Below are positions 27,970 to 40,209 of a DNA stretch of 64,000 nt, in pieces. The notes below the pieces were generated by a model, which made no database searches, had not been told where the DNA came from, and worked only from the letters and a program-made list of their open reading frames with translations. A program made the translations under genes and the position numbers. The DNA is from Brachynemurus nebulosus (Eukaryota; Arthropoda; Insecta; Neuroptera; Myrmeleontidae), in contig JAPWDM010000001.1 of the NCBI GenBank assembly GCA_035578155.1, positions 165,327,498-165,391,497 of the forward strand. The letters are read 5' to 3'. Numbering within the stretch: position 1 is the first letter of the stretch; each line of letters opens with the position of its first letter.

Positions 27970-28693
27970 CTATGCTGTGTAAGTACAAACTGTTTGTAGT
28001 GGTTTAGGCTTGATGTTTGCTTCTGTGTGAGTATTTACACACACAATTACGAAACACGTATTATCGGACAGAGCAACGTGCAGGTCAAGTAACAATGGTC
28101 TTACAATACATAACAATCGTAGTGGATTCGATGACCGACACCGACTGACTAAATGCCTTAAGCTGTGACAGACCAACAAATGACTCCAAGCGAACTAAAC
28201 TTTTTTGATATTAGTTTGCTTCTAGTGTTCTATAGTGTAAACATTGCACACAATAATGCTAATTTAGATGTGTCGCGTTATTTTGATGTCTCGTGTATCC
28301 GTAGCTTTATGTACATATGTTGTAGGTACCTATCATGTATTATATACTGTGTGATACAAGGGGACAAACTAGATTGGCTTTGCCTCTGTTCCACTTGTAA
28401 TGAGTTTGTGACGTAGTCTGTTTGTGTACATACACACTGTTTGCAGTGTATTAGTTTGGTTTTTTGTAGTAGTATGTGTATACACGCATACAATCACATC
28501 ACACGTATTACCAGAGAGAGCTGTTCAACGTGCTCAACTAACAATGGGTATATTGTTAATATAATGGTGTGTTGACTCGACGACGACTACTGACGGACTA
28601 ATGCCTTAAGCTGTGACTGGCTTACAAATGACTCCAAGCGAATTTCACTTTTTTTATGTTAGTTGGCTTCTAGTGTTCTATGGTGTGACACTT
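27970..28693 (+). repeat. Diverged direct duplication of about 280 bp
   Basis: The block 27970-28243 recurs at about 28408-28693. Shared landmarks are ACTAA-ATGCCTTAAGCTGTGA, AAATGACTCCAAGCGAA and GGCTTCTAGTGTTCTAT (GCTTCTAGTGTTCTAT in the first copy). The units are separated by about 165 bp of unrelated sequence. No coding frame is conserved between copies. The base content is higher in GC than the surroundings. The class is unknown. Confidence 0.7.
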
Positions 28694-29264
28694 TCAAAAT
28701 AGAGTATACTCACTATATATATAGGTAGCATGTGTAAATTACGTATGTATATTTTGAGTAAAATTCAAAACGTCAAATGTCAAAAACTAATATATTTAAA
28801 TAGCAAAATTAATCGCAATTAAATTGAATTTAAATGAATTTAAAAAATATTGTTAAAGTTTGCATTTTTTGATAGTAATTTACTGTTAATATGTAGGTAA
28901 TATTAAAATCATTTAGGTAATTTAATATGTAGGTAATATTAAAATCATTTAAATATCCATAAACGACACAGTAATAATCATGTACCTAATAGTATAGGCG
29001 TCAATTATATTTTTTTTATTTATACCTTACTGCTAACAAGAAAGATAAAAAAAAATTAGCAATTAAGAAAAAAATCTAATTAATTTCTAATTCTATACGT
29101 TCGATTATTAAACAATTAGCAGTTAGGTCCAAAATTAATGTCTTAAATTTTTTATTTTTGTAATTAAGAAAAATATCCCCTTTACTCCAAAAAGTTGGGG
29201 AGCTGAGTTCAGCAAACAGAAATGCAAGTTGGCCACACATTAGAATAGTATTTTTGTGAAACGA
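28694..29264. other. AT-rich spacer with a small duplication
   Basis: TAATATGTAGGTAATATTAA-type sequence is directly repeated at about 28886-28950. No gene seen. Confidence 0.5.
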
Positions 29265-29307
29265 TAAGGGTTACTCAGAGGTTATGACCTCTGAGTAGCC
29301 CTAAAAA
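29265..29307. repeat. Perfect-type hairpin
   Basis: GGGTTACTCAGAGGT pairs with ACCTCTGAGTAGCCC with one G-T, across a tiny loop (TATG). The right arm AGTAGCCCTAAA is inverted to the sequence after the solo terminus at 23910. Confidence 0.6.
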
Positions 29308-30178
29308 ACCATCCTGGGAGATTATTAGAATAGCAAATCAGTTCAAGTCGACAAATGCTTGACCTAATTTCTGCATACTCATTCCTTTTCTTCTGCAATA
29401 TTGTTTTGATAAATCTTGTTCAAGTTTTTAATTTTTTATTCGCACGAATAGTGGGAAGGCAGTTTCCTCTCCTTTCCCCCCACCTAAATTCCGCCTATAT
29501 CTATACTGTTATAAGGTGCTTTAAGAATACATGCCCAAAGGAAAATAACCTTTTAAGAAACATATTATTAAGAAGGGAAAATTAAATAAAATCATGTATG
29601 AACTTCCGAGCGCAGACATTATTACGAAATTATTTGTGTATTTACAAATCTTAACTAATATTATAAATGCGAAAGTGAATAGTTTGTTTATTTATTTGTT
29701 TGCCTTACTTCAAAAGCTTAACGAATCGATTTGCAAATTTGTTTACAGATTGCTTCGCTACGTTTTACCCCGGAAAAGCATCTGATTCACGTGCGAAAAT
29801 GTATTTAAAACACGTACACACACTAAAACAAATTAATATTATAAGTTATAACTATTTATCTAGTAAACATTATAACTATTTATCTTATATAAATTTTAGT
29901 GAGTAGAAATATTACCTGAATCGAAAAAATTCTGCCAGTATAGTCAATGAAGTAAAAAAATTTCAAAAAAGTAAAAAAATTGATGTATTTGTACGATTTT
30001 TAAAAAAATTAAATTCCATGAATTATTGCATTACATCTCTATATTAGCGCAATTAGCCATAGTAGCTGCGCGCTATATTTTAATAAAAAAAAAAAATCCA
30101 TGAAATTTTTGTCTATTTTAACATTACAAAAAATATTTTTGTTCGGATACTGAGATATAAGTTTGGTTTATACACTCA
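29308..30178. other. AT-rich spacer, nothing recognised
   Basis: Several short frames without recognisable content. No termini. Confidence 0.45.
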
Positions 30179-30685
30179 ATAGTATGGTATACACCAAGGA
30201 ACTAAAGTGTGAGTTTTAATCCCGAGTGTGAAGCTTATTGCCAGAGGGCCTGTAAAGGCTCGAGGGCAACAAATCACACAAAGGATGAAGAGAAACACTT
30301 TAGTCCTGTGGTGTATATACTATTTTTTGCAATTACGGATAATTTAACATTATAAAAATTAAAATAAAAACTTAAATGTCATTCAAATTGTATGTAATAA
30401 TACTCCATCAAGTATATTTTGGATAAATCAATCAAATTGTACAATACAACTGTTTGTCTTTGCCTACAAGTTTGAATATGTCTATTATTTTCAATTACCT
30501 AGCAACGTAATTTAAGTTAAATTTCTGTAAATTGTGCTTTATTGGTTTAAAAGCGGAAGCAAAATAATTTTTTAGCCCCTTGGGACTAAAAGTGAAATTT
30601 TTAGTCCCGAGGGACTAAAAGTGGCACTTTACTCCCTATTATGAGGGACTAAATCATGTCTTTTAGTCCCGGAATTGCAAAAAAA
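30179..30685. repeat. Palindromic miniature plus clustered AGTCCC motifs
   Basis: 30179-30325 is an inverted repeat. ATAGTATGGTATACACC, then GGAACTAAAGTGT, faces the inverse ACACTTTAGTCC, then GGTGTATATACTAT. The middle pairs GTGTGAAGCTTATTGCC with GGCAACAAATCACAC. Directly after it, TTTTTGCAATTACGG (about 30325) is inverted to CCGGAATTGCAAAAA (30669). Between them lie at least five GGGACTAAA/TTTAGTCCC motifs. It may be two related elements, one inside the other. Confidence 0.6.
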
Positions 30686-32097
30686 AAAAAAAATTTTATT
30701 CAAAAATTAAAAATTTGGTTTTTTTCCTTTGTATTAAAGAAAATATTTTTTTGATCCAAAGAAATACTTCTATATGACTATTGACAAAAAAGAATCAAAA
30801 AAAATGTTTCTTTATTTCCAAAACAGTTTTTTTATTTAAAGAAATACTTTTCCGATTCAAAGAAAACAAAATCAATGAAATTTTTAATCTTTGAACAAAA
30901 AAATCGTTTTGACTTTTGAGACTGTATAGAAGGTAATAATATTACGTATATTTGGTGTAAATTTTTAAAAAATCGGTCGATCAGTCTTTGAGTGAGAGTT
31001 CCCGCTAATTTTAAAATGCAGCTTTGAAAAAAACGTGTTTAATATTTCGGTATGTAATAACTAATAATAGTAAAAACGATACTATTTTGGCACATAATGG
31101 GATATATAGATTCATCCACACAGATTGACACAGATGTATCGTACGAATAAGCCAAAAACTACATCTCCCACTCTCGAGTGAGTTTTACGTTCAGGCTAAA
31201 ACATACGAAAGACTTCGAATATCGTTCCAAAAATTCGGTAGTATCCTCTTGAAATGTTTTACAATATTTTGTGAAAAAATTTGTAACTTTTCAATCCAAG
31301 ATATTTCTTTCTTTTTAAAAAAAAAAATTAAAATTAAAAAAATAATTGCAAAAAACATATTTAATGTGTATAAAACAGGAAGTTCTTGCGAAGAAAAAGA
31401 GAAACTACAAAAAAGTGCTTTAATATCAAAAATTTAGCAAAAAAATAAATTTCAAAATAAATTTTAAAGAACAGATTTTTGTTAGTCACATTTGTTTTTT
31501 TAACGATTCACACATATCAGTCTTTTGTTTCTTACTTGTGTTTTTATACTGTGACACTTTATATGCATTTAGTTTAAGTTAATTTGTATGCATAGTAATG
31601 ATTTAGGTGTGAAAATTAAACAAGTCAAGGATTACTACCGAACGAAGAACGTTGTCATCGTTTCTAAATGGTATTTATATGTACATAGAGCGTATGTATA
31701 CTTGTATAAGTACCTATATTACATACCTATTGTTTGTTTTGTACATAAACATCATCAATGTAAAGTATGTAGATTATAATAATAAAGAAATTAATGTGTC
31801 CTTCGTCAAGTTACATAATACGTGCATGCATACTAAACAATTAATTAAGTGCAAGAAATTTTTTTTATTCATTATAATTTTTACATCATGATTGTTTTTT
31901 AATAAGCTAATAATTTCAAAATACTTAACCCCGCCACCTCGAAGTGTTTAGATTATTTTCAAAATAAGAAGATTCTATTTTCGAAAACACTAGCACCTTT
32001 AGAGATGATAAAATACATACTGAATAATTTTCTACTATCCTATCAAACGACAAAATATTATATTACGTGATTGAGGTTGTAAGTTGCATGTTGCGGA
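30686..32097. other. AT-rich spacer, nothing recognised
   Basis: Poly-A and AAT-rich. No gene, RNA or termini were seen. Confidence 0.45.
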
Positions 32098-32268
32098 AGT
32101 GTGTTACAAGCGCATATACAAGGGGGAGGGGTGAGTGGGGGGGGGGGGGGGTCAAGGGGTCATGACCTCCCCCGAGAATTAAAAATAAACACTAGATATT
32201 ATTTAAGTTTAAACAACATAGTTTATTTCCCGCGTCCCCCCCCCCCCGTATACGCCCCTGAGTGTGCC
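32098..32268. mobile_element. Probable degraded hAT miniature with G/C runs
   Basis: The right end GGGGGGTATACGCCCCTG (on the plus strand, CCCCCGTATACGCCCCTG) faces the left GCGCATATACAAGGGGG. The flanks AGTGTGTT (32098-32105) and AGTGTGCC (32261-32268) match at 6 of 8 positions. Poly-G near 32137 and poly-C near 32236 lie inside. Confidence 0.5.
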
Positions 32269-33300
32269 TCACAACCGAGTTGTGTACTAGACTTTAACTA
32301 CGACTAACATGAAATTCACAATTATGTAAATAATACAAGTTTGATACGAATACAATTACATTAAAATTATGTATACCGTGTTTCAAATACAATTGATCAT
32401 GAGTCAAAGTTAAAAAATTAAATAATTCTTATATTCAAAACAAATCAATCGTCTATTCTTTTCTAAAAACAAACTGCAATTTTAAAATTTACGTAAGTGC
32501 AATAATGAAAGAGATAAAGACAAGAAAACGGAAAGTATTTAAATTCATAAATGATGAAGTATGGTTAAGAAGTGAAATGGACTATATGTAGAATTTGAAA
32601 TTTGTTAGAAACAAATTTAAACATTCAGTTGCTAGGTAAAATTTTTTGGGATCTGTCGAATGAGGGTAAGACATCTGGTGTTGAAAAATCAGACTCTTCT
32701 TAAAGTGCATTTGCTGAAATGTCATTAATGTTTTGAACTTTATAGATCTATATGAACATAGAATTGATTTGTTTCTTCCATTTGTAGACACTTCTCCAGT
32801 TATTTCATCACGTTTACTATTCAAATTTGACGTTTGTATACTGCAAATTGTAATATTCATTAACTCATTCATGCATTATTTTATATTTTTACCAAATTTT
32901 AACTGCTTTTCAGATACAACATTCTCTCTCCTTCAACAAAATTTCTTTGCTTCGAACTTATGTCAACTCATGTAAAAATAGTTTTAATATATTTATCATT
33001 TTTTCTTCATATCGCACTAATTGTTGCATATAAAACTAATGTGGATGCACTTTTTCGTCAGCCATTATTATTAAGTCACGCCTATTTAATTGATTCCAAG
33101 ACAATATAAAAATTAATAAAAGTGTAGTAGGCTGTTCTTTTTTACACACAGGAGCATGTAACGTACAGAAATTTGTACAGATATATGTAAAACATAACTT
33201 ACCTAGATAGTATTTTGCATTTATAAGCAATTTCATGGTAGTCGTACACAAAAATTTTACTTGCAATAAAACTCTATTTTTTTATATTATTATTATTATC
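32269..33300. other. AT-rich spacer, nothing recognised
   Basis: Overlapping frames at 32582-32975 on both strands have no domain-like content. Confidence 0.45.
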
Positions 33301-33430
33301 TTTTTTTTTAGCGAATTTCGAAAACTCGAAATTCAGCTATTACAGTAGGTGTCATGACGCAATCTGAGTCCGGGACTATGGCAGAAATCTGTTTTGAGGT
33401 CCCTAGAATACGAAAATGATATTCACTAAA

Positions 33431-33510
<80 letters not shown>

Positions 33511-35572
33511 GTGTTCCCACGATAACTCTCGAACGAAACGTCTAACGCTTATGAAATTTTGTGTGCGGACTGGATTCTGAATTGGCTTGGCTAAGTTCGT
33601 TAGCCAGACACGTCGGATGCCCAGAAGTAGGTTTTCTGGCCATTTTTTATCATTCGATCTTATCATAAGACAGTTCGATTTTTACATCGTTGAAAAGGAA
33701 AAAAAAAATTATGAAGAAAATGTTCTTATAATTTTCTTTCTATGTTAAGTAGTTTTCGAGAAAATGTAAATTTTCACTTTTATTCTTTCTTTGTTAGTCT
33801 AATAAGTAATTTATATTTATATCTCAGTTCTTTATGAAATATAAAAATATTTCACTTTTTTATTAAAGAATTTTGTGAGAACAAGTGAAAACTGTTCACA
33901 TATATGTGTTATAACACACATACATGTATAGAGTTTTGTTTCTCATTTATTGCATTATAATTAGCATGGTTCTATCTCATGTTAAAAAATGTAAATTAAA
34001 CAGATTTTCTAAGCTAATGTAATGAAGAATTTTTTTTTTTAATTGAATTTTTAAGTAAACAAAAAATTGAAGATTATGTTATGATATAATATTATTAAAT
34101 ATATGAAACAAAACAAAATATGTACAATGTACATATGTATGTACGGAAAAATATTTTGAATCGATTTTGAAAATTTTTTCACTAATAATTAATAATGTTA
34201 AAAAATTAAACCATTTCAAATGGATTTAAGGTATTTTATGTGAGGTCAAGGTTTTCGGGACCTAAAAAGGCCAGAAATTAATTAACCAATCGATTTTAAA
34301 AATTTTTTCACAGTTAGTAAGTTAAAGTATTTGAATTAATTAATTAAATGATGTCCGCAAGAAGCTTACGGACTGCCATAAGTTATATGAGATCCTTAGA
34401 ACCCTTTTCTTACTGTTAGAGTACTAGACTTGTATGAGTTTCGCCAGGATTTACTGATCCCATAATTGTAAAAAATAAACTAAACGACCAATTTTAAAAA
34501 TTTCTTCACTGTTACAGAGCTAAACTATTTTAGATAAATATCGATTACGTTATGTAAGGTCCGCCTGGGTCCATAGGACCCAAAAGTGTCAAAAATAAAC
34601 TGCCTGATCGATTTTGAAAATTTTTTCACTGTTACAGAGCTAAACTGTTTTAGATAAATATAGATTCCGTTATGTAAGGTCTGCCAGGGTCCATAGGATC
34701 CAGAAGTGTCAAAAATAAACTAACTGACCGATTTTGAAAATTTTTTCACTGTTACAGAGCTAAACTATTTTAGATAAATATAAATTACGTTATGTAAGGT
34801 CCACCAAGGTCCATAGAACCCAAAAGTGTCAAAAATAAACTAACTGACCGATTTTGAAAATTTTTTCACTGTTACAGAGCTAAACTATTTTAGATAAAAA
34901 TATAGATTACGTTATGTAAGGTCTGCCAGGGTCCATGGGATCCAAAAGTGTCAAAAATAAACTAACCGACCGATTTTGAAAATTTTTTCACTGTTACAGA
35001 GCTAAACTATTTTAGATAAATATAGATTACGTTATGTAAGGTCTGCCAGGGTCCATGGGATCCAAAAGTGTCAAAAATAAACTAACCGACCGATTTTGAA
35101 AATTTTTTCACTGTTGCGGAACTAAGCTATTTTAGATAGACATACATTACGTTATTTAGGGTCCGCCAGGGTCCATGGGACCCAAAAGTGGTAAAAATAA
35201 ACTAACCGACCGATTTTGAAAATTTTTTCACTGTTACAGAGCTAAACTATTTTAGATAAATATAGATTACGTTATGTAAAGTCTACCAGGGTCCATCGGA
35301 TCCAAAAGTGTCAAAAATAAACTAACCGACCGATTTTGAAAATTTTTTCACTGTTGGGGAGCTGAGCCATTTTAGATACATATAGATTACGTTATGTAAG
35401 GTCTGAAGTGTCAGTAGGACCTAAAAGTGTCAGAAATAAAATAACTGACCGATTTTGAAACTTTTTTACTATTACCGAGGTAAACTATTTTAGATAGGTA
35501 CAGGTTGTGTTATCTGAGATCCACAACTGTCCTGCGGATGCAAATGCGGCGTAGAATGCTACACAACGGGTT

Positions 35573-35640
<68 letters not shown>

Positions 35641-35984
35641 CATAAAGTCCGCCTTGAATATACGGTCGAGCTGATTTTTTAATGAGGTCCACCGGGATCT
35701 TGCAGATCCGAAAACGCCAGTAATAAGCTATCGAACCGATGCTTAAAAATTTCTCACTGCTAGAGAACTAAATTATTTTAGATGGATACAACTATGCTGC
35801 ACAAAATTCGTTCGGGTTCTTGGGTCCCCAAAAATACCAAAACTAATTACCCAACCGATTTTAAAAATTCTTTTACTCTTAGAAAGCTAAACTATTTTAA
35901 ATAGGTACAGGTCTTAGATGAGATCCGCCAGTGCCCAAGATTTGGAAATTCGCTATGTTATGCAGATGCTGCGACAGGGGTATT
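33301..35984 (-). mobile_element. Large ATH-family element D/J with (AT)n and 120-bp array
   Basis: The left end TTTAGCGAATTTCG is at about 33308. It is followed by the conserved left block, (AT)n at about 33434-33506 and the right block start (CACGATAACTCTCGAACG, GTTAGCCAGACACGTCGG) to about 33720. The right end GGAAATTCGCTATGTTATGC then GATGCTGCGACAGGGGTATT is at 35944-35984. Between them is AT-rich DNA and then a tandem array. This is either one 2.7-kb element that gained an array or a solo left half beside an array-bearing copy like the one at 25005-25506. The latter is suggested by ATH copy I ending in the same way. Confidence 0.65.
34162..35940. repeat. Tandem array with 120-bp period
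   Basis: The marker CGATTTTGAAAATTTTTTCA (or a close variant) starts units near 34162, 34291, 34489, 34609, 34729, 34849, 34971, 35091, 35211, 35331 and 35450, so spacing is 119-122 bp over the nine best units. Each unit also has ACTGTTACAGAGCTAAACTA, TTACGTTATGTAAGGTC and AGGGTCCAT-GGA-CCAAAAGTG. The last units (near 35733 and 35857) are diverged and separated by (AT)n at about 35576-35638. Adjacent central units differ by only a few bases, so amplification there is recent. Confidence 0.9.
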
Positions 35985-37637
35985 TTAAATATAAAATATA
36001 AAAGAATATATTGCCTTTTTTAAAACAAAAAGATAGATCCTGCTTATTTATTTAAACAAAAGAAAATAATGGATTATAACATTTTTTTTTACAAATATAA
36101 AAAATCGTACGCATTATGGTTGGTTTACATTTTCTCATATTTTATATTTTCCAGCTGTGTAATGTATTATTAAAAAACGCCGTGAGCAGCGGGGCCCCAT
36201 CGCGGAAGTTGAATTTTTCCCTTCATCTTCAGTATTGAATGTCTACAAGCGAAATGTGATTGAAAGTCTACAAACGATTTGTCATTTTGGTGGTTTCAAA
36301 ATTGATGATGAGTGTCCGGCTGATCGGGGCTTTAAAACAAGGTTTTGTTTTTAACGGCTGAATCTCAGTAAATTTCAATTTTATGCCGATGGCAGGACAA
36401 AAGTCAACACAATTCGTACGAGAGCATTCCTACCCATGCTTATCCGCCAATTGCCTTTGTGTTTTATTTTTAAATATTAAAAAAGAACCTTAATTAGTGA
36501 GGTGGAAGGCATTTATGAAGATATTTTTTCTTTTCAAAAAATCCAAAATTTATATATTAAAAATTAAATTTGACTTTAATAATATATATATATATTTTTT
36601 TTTTTTTAAATTACAATATATATTATGGTTAGTTCACTTTTTTTTTTTAAATTTACCTTGCCTACTTGTATTGGTATTAAAATAAATCATTTTTACCAAG
36701 TATAACGATACCATTGAATTCCGATGTAAAAATGGGAGAAGTCGGGAAAAGAGTATTGTGGAACCCCTAAAAGGCACTAACGGGATCCTAAGTCAATACA
36801 CGTACAAAATTTCAGGCCTCTAGGTTTACTCAGAAAGTCTCTAGGTGTGTTAGAAAAAAAGAAAAAAAATCAAGGAAAAATTGTATGTATATATAATAAA
36901 TATATACAGGCTGTCCCAAAAGTCAACGATATCCCTTGGAGGGATGATAGACCAGCTCATGCCTGATGAAAATATTGTCTGGTAAAATATCGCTGGTTTT
37001 CAAGATATTGACACTCATATGAATTTCGGGAAGATCGACAATTTTGATCAGATTTTCGAGTACCACAGCTGCAAGATTAGATTTTTTGAACTTTAATTTT
37101 TATCACGCAACCCTGAATTTTGTAGATCACAATCCAAAGTAAGGGTAATATACCTATAATCTTGGAAAAAATAAATCTTTTATGCCGATTCATAAATAAT
37201 ATTTTTTTATGAGCTAAGTTTGACTCTTTATGCTGTAAAAGAGATGTACCACCTTACCCGGGCAAGTTATGTTAAAAGATAGCTCATTTATTGGAGTTTT
37301 TAAAAAGGTCTAAAATTTGCTTCGCTTTACTTTAGAAAAAAAGATATTGCTATTTGATTGCAAAAAAATGTCATTTTGAAATTATTTCAATAATTACTTT
37401 CAAATTATTTCAGTTACTTGCAGACACTTTTATGCCTACATAAACCGAAGATAGATGATAACCGAAGACAGAAAATAGACAGGTAGTAGATTTACATTGG
37501 TTAGAGTGAGATAGATATTGACAATTAAAAAAAGATAGGAATTCGAATGAAAATATTTATTAATTTAAAGTAGGTACGGATATTTATTTGAAATTAAACT
37601 TAACATTGGAAATCAAGGAATGTGTTCAAATGTTCCT
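35985..37637. other. Spacer with unplaced repeat-like phrases
   Basis: About 36170-36440 is less AT-rich and has no frame I recognise. ACAGGCTGTCCCAAAAGTCA at about 36907 is the start of a phrase I associate with dispersed insect repeats, but no end was identified. Confidence 0.35.
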
Positions 37638-37835
37638 TTACACAAAGATTGTGTTACTTTTTTGTTGTTTAAAACAAACTAACATTTTTATTCTATTAAA
37701 TCGAAATTTGTATTAATATTTTCATTTAACGCAAACACTAAATGTTACATTAACGCAGGGTTGTGTTACTTATTTAACACAAAAATTTTAACCACAAGTT
37801 TTTTTTTTAGGCAGAACACAAATTTTTTTTAATGT
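37638..37835 (-). repeat. Interspersed repeat L, copy 2
   Basis: The inverted counterpart of 6943-7140. The two copies share nearly all of about 195 bp, including the terminal AAAAACCA/TTTTTTTT tract. Confidence 0.7.
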
Positions 37836-39042
37836 GATATATGGTCTTTAAAATTTTTATTGGAAAGCTAGTTTAGGTAGAGTAATGGTGTTTTCGCTTT
37901 TGATAATTACTAAAACATTTGATAATTCGTTTATTTTCTTAAAAACCAGTTTCCTTAGAACACTTATTCAAAAACCAATTTTATGTAACATTTTCCACTA
38001 TTTCCGACAGTGTACAAAAATTTGAGAAATTGTTGAATTCTATTCGCAAACCACTCATTTTTTTGATGAAAAGTAACCAAAAAACCATATTCTGGAATTC
38101 TGGATATCTGACGTGTTTGGCTTTTTGGAGTGTTTCGTTCGAGAGTTACTAAGTTGGCACCTAAATATATACATATGTACGTCAATTCAGGGCAGTTTCA
38201 AAATGGGTCAAAAGAATAAAGAGAAATATTGTGTAGTAAAATTTTTATTGTTTCATATTTATAAAATTCTGTTTTGTGTCTGTAAAATTCCTAATATTAT
38301 TTTGACATAACACTTCTTTAATTCTCTTAGGTAACTTAAAACTTATAATATTCTTTTGTAAAGTGTATTATGAAGGTTTTTTTTTCATTAATTTCATTTC
38401 GATTCACAACAATACATCAAATGAAAAATTAGTAACGGAAACAAACATTTATACAGCTAATGTTGCGCTTGAATTCGTCTTTACTATTTTGTCAAAGGCG
38501 TAAAAAATACAATAATCAAAGACAAGAATGACAGGCAGACATTTCAACAACAAATAATAAAAAGATGATTTAATAATTTTTATGATTATTAAATTCAAAA
38601 AAAAAAAAATATTTTCACATTTTATTATATAAAATTAAAACAATTTGATGTAACTGTGAAAAAAACAACTTTCAGATTTACAACCATATTTAAGTAATAT
38701 TTGCTCTTTTAATGACATTTAATTATGCAAAAAAATGACATTTTTATAACACCTGCTTCTAAAGTTCAATATTCGAGCGTTGTGTAGTGGGCGTAAAGAG
38801 CAGTTTTTTATATCATTGTAAAACAAATGACAGTAACTGTGCGCGAAAGTACAAGTGTGCGTGAAAGTAGCTAAAACTATGCGAGAAAATAATGATATTC
38901 ATTTATCAATGATAAACATATTCAAATTAACATGGAAACGATCAACAAATTAATAAAAAAAAACAACAACGTTCTACAAATTAATAAAAATTGCTTAAAA
39001 ATAATTAATTTTTGTCTCTCTATTAAACTTTAGAAGCCGTCG
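37836..39042. other. AT-rich spacer, nothing recognised
   Basis: TTTGGCTTTTTGGAGTGTTT, GTTCGAGAGTTACTAAG and similar at 38110-38160 weakly recall the right block of ATH elements. The match is too decayed to annotate. Confidence 0.4.
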
Positions 39043-39260
39043 TTATAAAAAATTATGTTCGATACGTATGCGTAAAGAGAGGTATTCGGTAGGCTTAAAT
39101 TGGGGCACTCGCTAAAGGGACTGACGTATACACAACGAGATCTCGTGCGCTTACGCACTCGATCTCGTTGTGTATACGTCAGTCCCTTAGACTCGTGCCC
39201 GAATTTAAGCCTACTAGAATACCTCTCTTTACGCATATGTATCGAAAATAACTATTTATA
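39043..39260. repeat. Long near-perfect palindrome (hairpin element)
   Basis: Two arms of about 100 bp meet at the loop CTTA near 39153. Paired landmarks run from the ends inward: TTATAAA/TTTATAA, TTCGATACGTATGCGTAAAG with CTTTACGCATATGTATCGAA, GAGAGGTATTC with GAATACCTCTC, GTAGGCTTAAATT with AATTTAAGCCTAC, and AGGGACTGACGTATACACAA with its exact inverse. Only about a dozen mismatches or small gaps were seen. The frame at 39030-39236 is a by-product. Confidence 0.85.
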
Positions 39261-39813
39261 AAAAAAAAAGTCACAAGATATTGTGAATTTTATAAATAGC
39301 TGAATCCATGTACCAAACCAAATTTACTTTTTATTTTACTCTCTCTACTAAATTAAATTCCAAAAACTCATTATAATCTAAAACTCTTAACAATCCCTTA
39401 GAGTTATTTATTTTTTCTGTAAATATTTTCCAGCACCGTTACCATAAATTTAAAAAAAAAATTATGTGTACTTGTAAAAAAATTAAATTATTACCTAGAA
39501 ATACCGTACGTGCAATTGTATAAGTACCGTCTTTATGGAAAAAATATCATTATTGGCAATTCCCCAAATGCAACTATATACACCGTAATATATTAAATTT
39601 CAATTGTTATCGATCTGTTTGTAAGCATTATCAAGTATGGCGAACTTTTGTTTTCATTTAAACATACTTATATGCTCACTTTTAATGTTCAACTAGTCTG
39701 TCAGCTGAAACACACGATTTACTTCGGTATATATGACCAAATCATTATGTTAATTAAAAATCATATAGTGATTGAAAAATTATCAAATTGGATTGGCTGG
39801 CATTTGAACTTAA
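39261..39813. other. AT-rich spacer, nothing recognised
   Basis: No gene or termini seen. Confidence 0.5.
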
Positions 39814-40209
39814 AATAATGATTCAGTAAGTCCGTATCAACATAAAATCGCAGCCTATAATTCTATGATCCACCGAGCGGTTAATATACCTTTGTCGGAA
39901 GAAAATTTTGAAAAAGAAATAAATAATATAAAAATAATAGCGAATAATAACGGATATAATTCAAACTTACTCGAGAAGTTAATAGCTATAAGAAAGAATT
40001 TAAACAAATTTTAAAAGAAATTTACCCCTCCGTTAAACCAGAACTAAAAACTAACATTAAAACTATAATATATTTTGGCAATATCTCGGATAAAATTAAA
40101 AACATTCTAGAAAAATCAAACATAAATATAGCATTTAAATCAGGCTTTAATCTAGGAAACTTAATATATAACAATAAAACAAAAATTGATAAACTTAAAA
40201 AATCGGGTA
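39814..40209 (+). pseudogene. Penelope-like reverse transcriptase C-terminal part
   Basis: The first frame (39814-40014) reads NNDSVSPYQHKIAAYNSMIH, then RAVNIPLSEENFEKEINNIK, then NNGYNSNLLEKL. The frame then shifts by one near 40005-40016 and continues KEIYPSVKPELK, YFGNISDKIKNILEK, NIAFKSGFNLGNLI and IDKLKKSG. This is the thumb/linker of Penelope-like elements: QHK-x-AA-N-SM-HR, then LPYFG-x-IS-x-KI, then AFK-N-LG-L, leading to the KSG-Y-C entry of the endonuclease. It is 5'-truncated, as is usual for these elements, and has one frameshift. The coding path stops where the element at 40210 is inserted and resumes at 41179. Confidence 0.8.

Noticed and set aside
39030..39236. 68-codon frame across the long palindrome
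   Set aside because: It reads through both arms of an inverted repeat and has no independent support.
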